Shown one piece after another: positions 16,436-24,925 of a DNA stretch of 32,986 bases. Made by a program: the position numbers and the translations under genes. The stretch comes from Gammaproteobacteria bacterium (GTDB taxonomy: Bacteria; Pseudomonadota; Gammaproteobacteria; Pseudomonadales; Azotimanducaceae). The notes beneath the pieces are model-generated. The model searched no databases. It was not told where the DNA came from and saw nothing but the letters and a program-made list of their open reading frames with translations. Position 1 is the first letter of the stretch. Each line of letters starts with the position of its first letter. Location of the stretch: NCBI GenBank assembly GCA_002726655.1, contig PBRP01000093.1, forward strand, positions 1 to 32,986, read 5' to 3'.

Positions 16436-17756
16436 TCAATACCATGAAACCTATATGACAGACGCTCTGGGTCCCCTTCCTTGTTGCCCAGGATGCGGGC
16501 ATGAACGGATTCTAAAAGACCTGGATAGCGCGCTTACCAAGATGCAAATCGACCCGCGCAAACTGGTCATTGTGACTGATATTGGTTGTATTGGGTTGGC
16601 GGATCGTTACTTCAAGGCCAATTCTTTTCATGGATTACATGGCAGGTCACTTACCTATGCGACCGGATTGAAGCTTGCTAATCCTGAGTTAACGGTTGTT
16701 GTTCTCATGGGCGATGGTGGTTGCGGGATAGGCGGTGCTCATCTGCTGAGTGCCGCACGTCGCAACCTTGATATTACACTAATAATAGCGAACAATTTTA
16801 ACTACGGTATGACCGGTGGCCAGCATTCTGTGACCACGCCCATCGGAGGGCTCACCCCGACGACACCCGGAGGGAATGTTGAGCGTGCAATAGACATTTG
16901 TGCAATCGGTGCTGGTGCGGGTGCCACCTGGGCTTATCGCGGCATCAGCTACGATAAGGATCTGGATGAAAGGATTATCGAAGGCATCAAGCATCCTGGC
17001 TTTTCCATCCTCGATATCTGGGAACTCTGTACTGCGTACTACATGCCCAGAAATGAATACAACAAAAAGGAACTCTATAAGCTGATTGAGACCAGTGGCC
17101 TAAATTCTGGTTTGATAGTTCAATCTGAGCGAGGCGAGTTCGGCGCTATGTACAGAGAAAGCGCTGGAAACCTACCGCCGGCAAAGGACATTTCAGCCCT
17201 GGAACCCGTATTTGGACACAAGTTAAAGGAACAAACGGGCGTGGTAATTGCAGGTAGTGCTGGTGAAAAAATCCGATCCGCTGCCAGTCTTTTTTCAAGA
17301 GCGGGCATTATGTCTAACCTCCATGCCACCCAGAAAGATGACTACCCAATCACTGTGATGACAGGTCATTCGGTGTCCGAAATAAACCTCTCGCCAGTAA
17401 CGATTGAATATACAGCCATCGATTCTCCCGATTACTTCGTGATTGTTTCAGAGGATGGCCTGAAGAAAACAGCAGCTTTGGTAGCAAGTTTGGGGTCCAC
17501 AACACATCTTATTGTAGATGAAGGTTTGCAGATTCCAGATACGGCAGCAACCATTGAACGATTGCCGCTTGTCAGGTCTGCGAAGAAAGCAGGGCAGTTC
17601 ACAATTGGCCTGATTGCACTTGGGGCACTTATCGAACGAAGTGAAATCTACCCAACAGAAGCACTGAGGGAATCCGTCAGAAGGCATCAAAAGCCCGGGA
17701 TAGTTGAGACGAACCTCAGAGCAATTGATCTTGGTTCAGAGCTAGCCGCTGACTAA
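16428..17756 (+). CDS. korB: 2-oxoacid:ferredoxin oxidoreductase, fused beta-gamma subunit
   Basis: 442 residues from GTG 16428. The beta part (1-250) has the four cluster cysteines expected of the family at C20, C23, C54 and C201 (CCPGCGH, DIGCIG, WELCTAYY) and the thiamine diphosphate/Mg motif MGDGGCGIGG with ANNFN at 94-125, then GMTGGQHS. From about residue 264 a second domain begins with GHKLKEQTGVVIAGSAGEK and runs through MTGHSVSEINLSPVTI, which fits the gamma (POR) domain. In bacteria gamma is commonly separate or fused ahead of alpha, so a beta-gamma order is unusual. No ferredoxin-like delta subunit is encoded nearby. It forms an operon with alpha; electrons would leave through a separate ferredoxin. 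Confidence 0.88.
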   Translation: MTDQYHETYMTDALGPLPCCPGCGHERILKDLDSALTKMQIDPRKLVIVTDIGCIGLADRYFKANSFHGLHGRSLTYATGLKLANPELTVVVLMGDGGCGIGGAHLLSAARRNLDITLIIANNFNYGMTGGQHSVTTPIGGLTPTTPGGNVERAIDICAIGAGAGATWAYRGISYDKDLDERIIEGIKHPGFSILDIWELCTAYYMPRNEYNKKELYKLIETSGLNSGLIVQSERGEFGAMYRESAGNLPPAKDISALEPVFGHKLKEQTGVVIAGSAGEKIRSAASLFSRAGIMSNLHATQKDDYPITVMTGHSVSEINLSPVTIEYTAIDSPDYFVIVSEDGLKKTAALVASLGSTTHLIVDEGLQIPDTAATIERLPLVRSAKKAGQFTIGLIALGALIERSEIYPTEALRESVRRHQKPGIVETNLRAIDLGSELAAD

Positions 17757-17801
17757 CAGGGAATCAGAGGCACCGGATACAGTGCCCCCATCAATAGTTC
17801 G

Positions 17802-17816
17802 TATACTCTATACTCC
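17802..17816 (+). promoter_or_regulatory. Tandem TATACTC element, copy 2
   Basis: TATACTC and TATACTCC follow one another directly, then GCCATACC, 60-74 bases before the SnoaL-like start. A possible -10 region with a repeated half element, related to the octamers at 12831 and 22789. Confidence 0.25.
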
Positions 17817-17875
17817 GCCATACCCCGTCGCATGCGTGTACGGAGACGACCTATGGAACAGAACTGGAGAGCACT

Positions 17876-18370
17876 ATGAGCGACGATCTAGGAGCACGTG
17901 TAGGACTGCTGGAGGCGCGCATTCAAGAGCTCGAAGCCATCGAAGGTGTGCGCTCGACAATCCTGTCCTACGCCTTGGCCCATGACCGCGGCCAATCCGA
18001 TAAGGTGGCGGATTTGTTTACAGAACAGGCGCGACTCGACATCGTAGGATACGGCCCGGACCTGGACACCACTATCGAAGGGCGCGAAGGAATCCGCGCC
18101 ATGTACACAGCACTCGATGCGAAATTTGATAACAACCCGCCATTCAAGCATATGGTGACAAACTGTCATGTGACGTTGGAAGGTGAGAGCGCGGTCGCGG
18201 TGACCTATCTGCACGCCTGGGGCGGACCCAAGACTGAAACCGGTCCAGGCGGCGGTCTTTACCATGACCGTCTACGGCACGAATCTGACGGCCAGTGGCG
18301 CTTCGCCCACAAACGAATCATCTCAATATCCACTCAGACCGTGGGCGATTCGATAGCCGATGGTATTTAG
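17876..18370 (+). CDS. SnoaL-like (NTF2-fold) protein
   Basis: 164 residues with the conical alpha+beta NTF2 fold. A predicted coiled-coil N-terminus (LGARVGLLEARIQELEAIEG) leads into helix one, then the family pattern LSYALAHDRGQSDKVADLF, the pocket segment GREGIRAMYTAL, and strands ending in HMVTNCHVTLEG and WRFAHKRI. Such proteins are isomerases, hydrolases, dehydratases or ligand-binding partners in degradation and polyketide pathways. The His-rich pair in HDRG and HMVTN may line the pocket. A GGAGAG ribosome site precedes ATG 17876. It converges with the giant activase gene, with only 16 bases between stops. Its sequence looks richer in GC than the kor genes, which may indicate separate origin. 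Confidence 0.8.
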   Translation: MSDDLGARVGLLEARIQELEAIEGVRSTILSYALAHDRGQSDKVADLFTEQARLDIVGYGPDLDTTIEGREGIRAMYTALDAKFDNNPPFKHMVTNCHVTLEGESAVAVTYLHAWGGPKTETGPGGGLYHDRLRHESDGQWRFAHKRIISISTQTVGDSIADGI

Positions 18371-18386
18371 GGGCGTTAAACTCCTG

Positions 18387-21300
18387 TCACGCTACATCTA
18401 AGCTCAATGTAGGAATACGATTGAGCCTGAATGCAAAACTGTTGATTCTGCGTTCATCAAGTGGTGTTCCATCATCATAAAAAAAGAGGAATGGTATATC
18501 CCTCTGATGACGCAGGATACTCTCTGACACCAGGACGCTGTCGCAACCCCAGGGGCCACACATGACTACGCCATCATAAAAACCCTGCTTCCAGCGCAGT
18601 AAAACACTGCCAATCTGGGATACAGCAGCAGAATTTGTACGAATATCAATCAATTCAGCTGCCTGATCAAGAATTGGCTGTGGTGCCGAGTACGGTAGCC
18701 AAGGGTGGTTTTTCAATGCTTCCGTGTAGATTCGGTCACGAAGCATACGAAAGGTCTGCCTCATCTCCTGCCGCGATTCAGGTGTGGAGGCGCGGCCAAA
18801 CACCTGGTGCGGTTGTGTGTGTGACAGGACTTCCGTCATCTCTCCATTACCATCCACAACCACTCGAATGCCCCTGTCACTCAGGCATTGAAACAAGCCG
18901 CAGTTTGCGAAATCATTGCCTTTGGTCAGACCATCTCCTGACGCAAAAACGGTACGGAAAGATTTGCCTTCACCAAAGGCTCTATCCATATCCTTATACA
19001 TCTGGCTGGCTTCACTAACAATTTCAGTAATTTTCTCCAGCTTCCATTCAATTTTTGTAGTGTCTGTCTCGTCATCGATCGGTGCTTCGATTACTTTGAT
19101 CACCTGCTCGCAGAAGTTATCACGGTATTCTTTCGACTGCCCTCGATACGCTTCGACCGGCAGGTGGTAGTAATATAACTGGTTCATCACATCAAGTGCG
19201 GCCATGCCGGTATAGGTCTGGTAGAACATGGGCATGTTTGCGGAGACTCTAATTGAATCGACAACAACCATGTGGTCAATACCCATTTTTTCAATGCTGA
19301 TCTTGTCCTTGGCAGAATAGATCCCTGCGCGACAATTTCGGGCGGTTGTTTGCATCAATCTTGTTTCTTTCTCGATCGCGTTGTTCTCAAGATAATGACG
19401 GAACGATCCCCATACCAGTTGATAGGACAAACACTCTTTACCGGAGCAATCCTGCTTGCCGATAGTCGCACTTTCCTCTGAAAAAGGAGACGCAGCATCT
19501 GCGTCATACCCTAACGATCTGTAGTTGGCTGCGTACAAGTCACCGAGATAGTTACTTCCGGTCATGAACACATATTTAACATCATCACGGAAAAATCCAC
19601 CTCGCCTGTTTGTGGTGCCAACATACGATACGGCGTTTTCGACATCCGGCAGGTCCAGACTCGAATGATCTGCGTTTGCCTCTGCAATGAACTGCCTGAC
19701 CGATTGCAGGAATGCCTGAATTCGGGTCACATAACCTGCCGCACCGCCATGGCCATCGCTTTCAAGTATCGTATGTGGGTATCCTTCAAGCTGGGATTGC
19801 AGTACGGACTCCATCATTGACGCAGGTCCGCAGCCAAAGGATGAAATTTGCAGAGGGAAAACATCCAGCAGCTGACGAGCTGTATAGGCCGCTCTCATAT
19901 AGCGGTTGGAGTCTGCCCAATACACCTTGATCATGGCTGGTGCATCTGCGCTTACTGGAAAACAGTCCATGGGAATGGCCATGGCACCGTTCTGCCTTAG
20001 CAAGTTAGGAATATTGGCATTAATCGCAGGGTCATGAACGACATGCACTGAACCGCACACCAGGACCATGGGGATATTCCTTTCGCGGCTGTAAGCCATC
20101 GCCTGTTCGCCATACCTCAAAAGGGCATGATCATATTGTTCTTGTGCTGCAGTAGCCCTGGCAACTGCAGTCTCAAGTATCAGGTCATCTACTCCCAAAT
20201 CGGTGATGAGGCAGCGCAAATTCTCAAGGTTGTCCTCGGTGTTCATACCTTCCTGGAACGAGAGTACGGGTCGAATGACACGTACATCCTTGCCTCTCGC
20301 CTTTAGGGACTGCTCGATGATTTCCGGTTCAGCCTGCTCTGTAAGGCAGGTGTCTCCACCTCTGCCACGCGGATCAGCCAGCGTAATAACTTTAGGATAG
20401 AAAAGGATCGGCACATCTGTATCGCAGATTGCATGAGCGATCTTCACCGGTCCACAGGAATCAAAGGAGAAGCACATCTGCTCGCCTCGAGCGAGTGACT
20501 TGGAATTTGATTTAAGGAACTTTACAGAGAACCCGAGTTCACCGATTAATGTGGTGACGAATGGCATCACCCCGGCAAGCGCACCGGTCTGTGGCACAGC
20601 GACAACAGTTCCACCCGGGACATCCTGGATATAGCTCTTGAGGAGTTCTTCCCTTAACTCGAATGGATTTGGCGCATCTTTGTCTAGCTTCGGCATGCTT
20701 TTGGTGGGAACCTCGTACTTTGGACAGGCGCCCCCTGATATTGCAGTTCTTACTTCATCACCGATTTTGATGACCGTTTTCTCAATGGGGCAGAGAATCT
20801 GACAATCCTTGTCGTTGCATTGGAATTCCGAACGTTCAGTAATTTCTGCGTCGAGAGCGGTCGCAATACCGAGAGAAGTCGCGGTCTCCAGTGTAGCCAC
20901 TCCCAGTTGCTCAATAGCGCAAAGACCTATGCCCCAGGCTCCCATGGCTCCGGGGTTTGGTGGGACAAAGATTTCACGTTTGCTCACGGCGGCGAGTGTC
21001 CAGGCAAGGGATGGGTTAGATGCAGGCTTTCCCTGAAAAAAGATCTTCTTGCCAAGCGTTCTTTGTCCCATCACCCGATTGAGGTAATTATGGACCACCG
21101 AATATTGGAAGCCTGCAAAGATATCTGATAGTTCAAATCCTTCCTTTAGCGCTTCAGAACCTGCATCTGCCACGTAGACCGTACACATTTGCCCGAGATT
21201 GGGCGGACGTTTTGCGCTTTCAGCCAGATCAATAAATTCCTGAATATCGTTAACATTATAAAAAGTAGCCTGCTCTTCCAGGAACGATCCTGTACCCGCA

Positions 21301-22670
21301 CTGCAGGCTTTATTCAAATCCGATTCAACAATTCTGCTACCCTTAATGCTCATGAACTTGGCGTCCTGTCCACCAATTTCTATCACTGACAGGTCCTCTC
21401 CATGATCCGGGTCCAGTAGGGTTGCGGCGGTGGCATGGGCGACAATTTCATTCATGACGACGATCTGATCTTCAAGGTCCGGGAACACCGCTCGCAGCAG
21501 CGTAGCGACTGCCTCACGGCCAGAGCCAGTCACGCCGATTGCTCTAATGTCCGGCTTTCCCAGATCGAGGATCGCCCGAATCAGACGCCGGCCAGCATCC
21601 ACGGGATTTCCACGGGTTTGATCGTAAATATCGAGTAATGGCTCATTGGTCTTGATTGAACTAAGAACCGCCTTGGCACCAGTAGAACCAAGGTCTAGAC
21701 CAAGAACCGTTGGCTCGGTCTGCCAATCCGTGGTTGGCGTCTTATCCTCCATCATGGTCACGCGATCCCGCCAATTGCTGGCTGGGTCAAGCACCGTAAA
21801 TCTGGCAGACCTTAAGGAGATCAGATCGGCGGGGTCTTCTGGCAGGGCATCGTCACCGTCCGCTGTTTCCTGACCCGCTGCGATCAGGGCCGCACCAACC
21901 GCTTCATAGGTCAATGCATTTTCAGGCAGTTTTACTTCACGGCCCATGAATTCAGTAAATGCATCTCTGAAGGATTCGATTTGAGTACAGCCACCGATGA
22001 GGTAAACAGCGCCATCCACTTCGTTACGTGATACCAGTGCGCGGGTGTTACGGGCGACTGAGGCAAAATACCCACTAAAAAGGTCTGCCGTGTCCTTACC
22101 CTGATTGGCAAAGTGCGTCATTTCGCTCTTAGCAAAGACTGAACACCGGGCGGTTATGGGAATACTACGACTGGCTGTTTTTGCCAGTTGATCGGCCTCG
22201 TCCACTTCCAGGCCAAATCGTCCGGCGATCTTGCGAATGTTTTCACCCGTACCTGACGAGCACTTGTCGTTTTCAAGATATTGAAAGTGATACTTCTTAC
22301 TTTCCGAACCATCGCCTGACTGTGCTGCGGATCGGGTGAGAACACTGTAACCCCTGGCCCCTACACTGACCAGATTCAGCGTGTCCTCCAGGTCTGAACT
22401 GGAGGAGAGAGCCGCCTCCTGGCAGGTGTCCTCCGGGAGAATCAGAACTGAACCAGTCAGCTCGTCTGCATAGACACCTGTAGCGCCGAGCTGGGCGCAA
22501 GTATGAATAGCATTATCCTGGTACCAGCGTTGAAAGAATTCAAGGGGTGCGCCCTCGTGATCATGCCGTTCCACCTTCTCAATAGTGACATGACCCTGAT
22601 CACCAATCGAAGCGATTGCAAAACAGGCGGTTGCCTTTCCCAGATCACAGCCCGCAACACGGATACCCAT
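18387..22670 (-). CDS. Giant dual activase/2-hydroxyacyl-CoA dehydratase-like reductase fusion
   Basis: About 1427 residues from ATG 22670 ([13 protein letters not shown]; an upstream GTG at 22700 adds ten residues, and numbers here count from it). Domain 1 (11-285) and domain 2 (331-600) are both BadF/BadG/BcrA/BcrD-type activases. Each carries the two cluster cysteines: C147 (CSSGTG) and C186 ([10 protein letters not shown]); C466 ([10 protein letters not shown]) and C506 ([11 protein letters not shown]). Domain 2 has canonical ATP motifs ([19 protein letters not shown]); domain 1 has degenerate ones. A linker holds C628, C633, C637 and C659. A DUF2229-like part (about 690-890, with [13 protein letters not shown]) and an HgdB-like part (about 880-1437, with [13 protein letters not shown] and CGPWGC) follow. 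Family logic: the activase hydrolyses ATP to push one electron to an FeS enzyme. Expected role: ATP-driven reduction or dehydration of a difficult substrate in the cytoplasm. Substrate unknown. Confidence 0.88.
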   Translation of the reverse strand: MGIRVAGCDLGKATACFAIASIGDQGHVTIEKVERHDHEGAPLEFFQRWYQDNAIHTCAQLGATGVYADELTGSVLILPEDTCQEAALSSSSDLEDTLNLVSVGARGYSVLTRSAAQSGDGSESKKYHFQYLENDKCSSGTGENIRKIAGRFGLEVDEADQLAKTASRSIPITARCSVFAKSEMTHFANQGKDTADLFSGYFASVARNTRALVSRNEVDGAVYLIGGCTQIESFRDAFTEFMGREVKLPENALTYEAVGAALIAAGQETADGDDALPEDPADLISLRSARFTVLDPASNWRDRVTMMEDKTPTTDWQTEPTVLGLDLGSTGAKAVLSSIKTNEPLLDIYDQTRGNPVDAGRRLIRAILDLGKPDIRAIGVTGSGREAVATLLRAVFPDLEDQIVVMNEIVAHATAATLLDPDHGEDLSVIEIGGQDAKFMSIKGSRIVESDLNKACSAGTGSFLEEQATFYNVNDIQEFIDLAESAKRPPNLGQMCTVYVADAGSEALKEGFELSDIFAGFQYSVVHNYLNRVMGQRTLGKKIFFQGKPASNPSLAWTLAAVSKREIFVPPNPGAMGAWGIGLCAIEQLGVATLETATSLGIATALDAEITERSEFQCNDKDCQILCPIEKTVIKIGDEVRTAISGGACPKYEVPTKSMPKLDKDAPNPFELREELLKSYIQDVPGGTVVAVPQTGALAGVMPFVTTLIGELGFSVKFLKSNSKSLARGEQMCFSFDSCGPVKIAHAICDTDVPILFYPKVITLADPRGRGGDTCLTEQAEPEIIEQSLKARGKDVRVIRPVLSFQEGMNTEDNLENLRCLITDLGVDDLILETAVARATAAQEQYDHALLRYGEQAMAYSRERNIPMVLVCGSVHVVHDPAINANIPNLLRQNGAMAIPMDCFPVSADAPAMIKVYWADSNRYMRAAYTARQLLDVFPLQISSFGCGPASMMESVLQSQLEGYPHTILESDGHGGAAGYVTRIQAFLQSVRQFIAEANADHSSLDLPDVENAVSYVGTTNRRGGFFRDDVKYVFMTGSNYLGDLYAANYRSLGYDADAASPFSEESATIGKQDCSGKECLSYQLVWGSFRHYLENNAIEKETRLMQTTARNCRAGIYSAKDKISIEKMGIDHMVVVDSIRVSANMPMFYQTYTGMAALDVMNQLYYYHLPVEAYRGQSKEYRDNFCEQVIKVIEAPIDDETDTTKIEWKLEKITEIVSEASQMYKDMDRAFGEGKSFRTVFASGDGLTKGNDFANCGLFQCLSDRGIRVVVDGNGEMTEVLSHTQPHQVFGRASTPESRQEMRQTFRMLRDRIYTEALKNHPWLPYSAPQPILDQAAELIDIRTNSAAVSQIGSVLLRWKQGFYDGVVMCGPWGCDSVLVSESILRHQRDIPFLFFYDDGTPLDERRINSFAFRLNRIPTLSLDVA

Positions 22671-22788
22671 ACCAGTTCCCAGAATATATATTATCATCAC
22701 AGAATGAATGAAGGATTGGGCAAAAGCCAGCTAATTTTGCGGGCTGCCTGGCAACGCGAATTTCTCAGGATCGGGCATTAGCACTCCT

Positions 22789-22796
22789 TATACTCC
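22789..22796 (+). promoter_or_regulatory. TATACTCC element, copy 3
   Basis: TATACTCC followed by GC, 111-118 bases upstream of the SDR start in the divergent region between the giant activase and the SDR. Third same-strand copy of the octamer in the window. Confidence 0.25.
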
Positions 22797-22841
22797 GCTT
22801 ACGAGTTGCCGAATCAGGGTCAAGCACCGCAGATCGTATAA

Positions 22842-22855
22842 ACAAACTGGTTTGT
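22842..22855. promoter_or_regulatory. PsrA-type (TetR family) operator candidate ACAAACTGGTTTGT
   Basis: Six-base inverted arms (ACAAAC/GTTTGT) around TG. The core CAAAC-N2-GTTTG fits the published PsrA consensus, [G/C]AAAC-N(2-4)-GTTT[G/C]. PsrA is a TetR-family repressor that senses long-chain fatty acyl signals in pseudomonads and relatives. The site is 52 bases before the SDR start and overlaps a TATAAA that could be a -10 element, so repression of the SDR, and perhaps the divergent activase, is plausible. Other TetR regulators use similar sites. Confidence 0.5.
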
Positions 22856-22906
22856 GCGCAAAACATATGCGGCTGCTGTTTGTATCGCAATTTCGAGGAG
22901 AAACAT

Positions 22907-23863
22907 ATGTCGGGGAAGTTAGAGGGCAAAGTCGCAATCATCACTGGAAGCGGACGAGGCGTGGGACGCTGCACCGCACTACTAATGGCCAAAGAAGGTG
23001 CCAAAGTAGTAATTGCAGACAATGGAAGCCAGGTAGATGGATCCGGTGCCAGCAGCGGTCCTGCGGAAGAGGTTGTGGCGCAAATCTCTGCTGATGGAGG
23101 CACCGCAATTGCAATTGCCTGCGATGTCTCTAACTGGGACGATGCAAAAGCCATGATCGAAGCTCCGATCAAGAAATGGGGAAAGCTCGATATTCTGGTG
23201 AATAACGCTGGCAATTTTCGAGTGAACACCATCGCAAGCGTTACCCGCGCTGACTGGAACGCTCTGAGGCGAGTGCACATGGATGGCATGATGTACACAA
23301 GCCACTTTGCTGCACTGCATTGGAAAGAGCGGGGTGAATATGGCCGCTTGATAAATTTCACTTCAGATTCTTTCATGTCTGGAGTTCCAGACACGTTCGC
23401 ATACGCAGCAGCCAAGGGTGCAGTCGTCGGTATGACCAGAGCGATCGCGAATGCGATGGTGAACTACAATGTTACTGCCAACTGCCTTACCCAGTCTTCG
23501 ATGACTCGAATGGCTGACTCCTACTATCCGGACGGCGGAATCAAACCCAGTGAGGTCGCGCCTCCGGATCAAAGACCCGACACCGTTGCCCCACTGATTG
23601 TTTACCTCGCTTCACCCGAGGCGACCGGGATTAGTGGCCGCATATTTGGTTCATACGGCTACAAGTATATCCGTTGGAGCGAACCTTGCCATGAGGTTGA
23701 TCTGAGAAGTCGCGACAATGAACCCTGGGATCTGGACTATCTGTTTTCGCGCTTCTCCGAGACACTTGGGAAAGACCTGGAGTTGAAAAAAGACCTTCAA
23801 TGGCCGATGGAAAGCCTTGATCAGCAGTCGGGGACGGCAGGCAGTGACAATCTGAAACAATGA
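22907..23863 (+). CDS. Short-chain dehydrogenase/reductase (SDR), multifunctional-enzyme-like
   Basis: 318 residues from ATG 22907, chosen because GAGGAG lies six bases upstream; an earlier ATG at 22880 has no ribosome site. Rossmann motif TGSGRGVGRCTA near residue 15, NNAGN near 102, catalytic Ser in INFTSDSF and Tyr-x-x-x-Lys in FAYAAAKGA near 165. The insert ADNGSQVDGSGASSG after strand 2 is typical of SDRs related to the 3-hydroxyacyl-CoA dehydrogenase part of peroxisomal multifunctional enzyme 2. A C-terminal extension of about 70 residues (IRWSEPCHEVDL onward) follows the core. It likely oxidises a hydroxyacyl-CoA or alicyclic alcohol with NAD(H). A 9-base repeat AAACATATG occurs at 22861 and again at the start codon. 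Confidence 0.87.
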   Translation: MSGKLEGKVAIITGSGRGVGRCTALLMAKEGAKVVIADNGSQVDGSGASSGPAEEVVAQISADGGTAIAIACDVSNWDDAKAMIEAPIKKWGKLDILVNNAGNFRVNTIASVTRADWNALRRVHMDGMMYTSHFAALHWKERGEYGRLINFTSDSFMSGVPDTFAYAAAKGAVVGMTRAIANAMVNYNVTANCLTQSSMTRMADSYYPDGGIKPSEVAPPDQRPDTVAPLIVYLASPEATGISGRIFGSYGYKYIRWSEPCHEVDLRSRDNEPWDLDYLFSRFSETLGKDLELKKDLQWPMESLDQQSGTAGSDNLKQ

Positions 23864-23867
23864 ACCA

Positions 23868-23902
23868 ATGCGACACCCGCGGTATCAACGGGACCTTCGC
23901 AT
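23868..23902. terminator. Possible bidirectional hairpin between convergent genes
   Basis: ATGCGA (23868-23873) pairs with TCGCAT (23897-23902), and inside it CCCG (23876-23879) with CGGG (23889-23892), with bulges. It fills the 50-base gap between the SDR and GST stops. No U-tract, so it would be an imperfect or Rho-assisted terminator. Confidence 0.3.
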
Positions 23903-23913
23903 AGAAGCGGGAT

Positions 23914-24621
23914 CTACCTCCCGGAGACACCGACGTCTTTCTCGATTCGATCGACGTATTCCTTGAGGCTCGGATAATCGTTCGCCAGATCACTTATCCA
24001 AGTGGGCGGTTCATTGAAAATGAAACTGGACAAGGTGCCCGCGACGATGAAGTCATACACGGTCAGTCTGTCTCCGACTATGTACTGGTGTTGGGAAACA
24101 ATATCGGTGATCGCCTGCAGATCTCTTCTGGCAAAACCTTTTTGTTCGTCCAGTGTGTGGCGGCCGAGGCCTTGCAGGTGATAGGTTTGTTTAACTTCCT
24201 TTTGGGCAGAGCGCGACACGAAACCGCGAATCAGCCCTGGAAGGAAGCCAAAAAAGCCACTGACTATATGAGGAAACCAGTCATCGTCAAGCCATCGACT
24301 GGCAACCCCCATCCAGTAAAGATGGTCTTCCGCCAGCCTGGCGAATGCGGTACCGATGGCCTTCTCCCCGGGAGTAAGTTTGCCGTAGAGACCCCCCTGA
24401 GATATTTCGTCCAGGTATTCAAGAATCAGTTCCGAATCAGCGAGTTCGGTTCCACTGACTTTGATATAGGGAAGTTTTCCTTTTGGGGTTTTTCTGGGAT
24501 CTCCCTCATGCTCAATTTCATAGTTTATATTCAGGTACTTCAACGCCATTTCAGCCTTGAGGCAGAAAGGACTGACATTGCGTAAGCCGAATGCCGGTGG
24601 AAGTGTAACGAGCGTAATCAT
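23914..24621 (-). CDS. Glutathione S-transferase-like protein
   Basis: 235 residues. A thioredoxin-like N-terminal domain (1-80) has SPFCLKAEMALKYLNINYE, the cis-proline segment KGKLPYIKVSG and the glutathione-contacting ELADSELILEYLDE. A helical C-terminal domain follows with VGDRLTVYDFIVAGTL near 185, an N-capping box of the GST fold. The F-C-L-K-A motif and long helices resemble the failed-axon-connections/metaxin-like branch. GSTs conjugate or isomerise electrophiles, and this one would suit detoxification of pathway intermediates. It converges with the SDR gene. No other glutathione gene is in the window, so a catalytic role is family inference. Confidence 0.85.
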   Translation of the reverse strand: MITLVTLPPAFGLRNVSPFCLKAEMALKYLNINYEIEHEGDPRKTPKGKLPYIKVSGTELADSELILEYLDEISQGGLYGKLTPGEKAIGTAFARLAEDHLYWMGVASRWLDDDWFPHIVSGFFGFLPGLIRGFVSRSAQKEVKQTYHLQGLGRHTLDEQKGFARRDLQAITDIVSQHQYIVGDRLTVYDFIVAGTLSSFIFNEPPTWISDLANDYPSLKEYVDRIEKDVGVSGR

Positions 24622-24925
24622 GGTATTTGCTTCGGTTAATAGAGTGAAGTGAGTTTACACCCCCACTGCTGACAGCATCCTGTCAACAGTCATTTGGCTG
24701 TAGACGAAAAGGTGGTTAAGAAAGTCCACCAGGGCGTGAGTGTTTCTTTCCAAACAAGACGGTGCAGGTGCAGGCTTTGCCATGACAATTGACAATGATG
24801 ATTCAAGAGAGCGCTAAGGCGTTACCGGCCCGATGATACCAGCGTCGACGAATCGCTCAAACTGAGCCTGAAGCTACATTCTCAGTTCTGTCGTAACATA
24901 GCTATAAAACCGGTAGGAGGGTGTT
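24622..24925. other. Divergent intergenic region between GST and membrane protein
   Basis: No gene seen. It must contain promoters for both neighbours. A TATAAA at about 24902-24907 is near the membrane protein start, and a strong GGTAGGAGGG ribosome site precedes ATG 24926. Confidence 0.45.

Noticed and set aside
22765-23415. Minus-strand open frame of 216 codons
   Set aside because: Antisense to the SDR gene, which has Rossmann and Y-x-x-x-K motifs and a good ribosome site.
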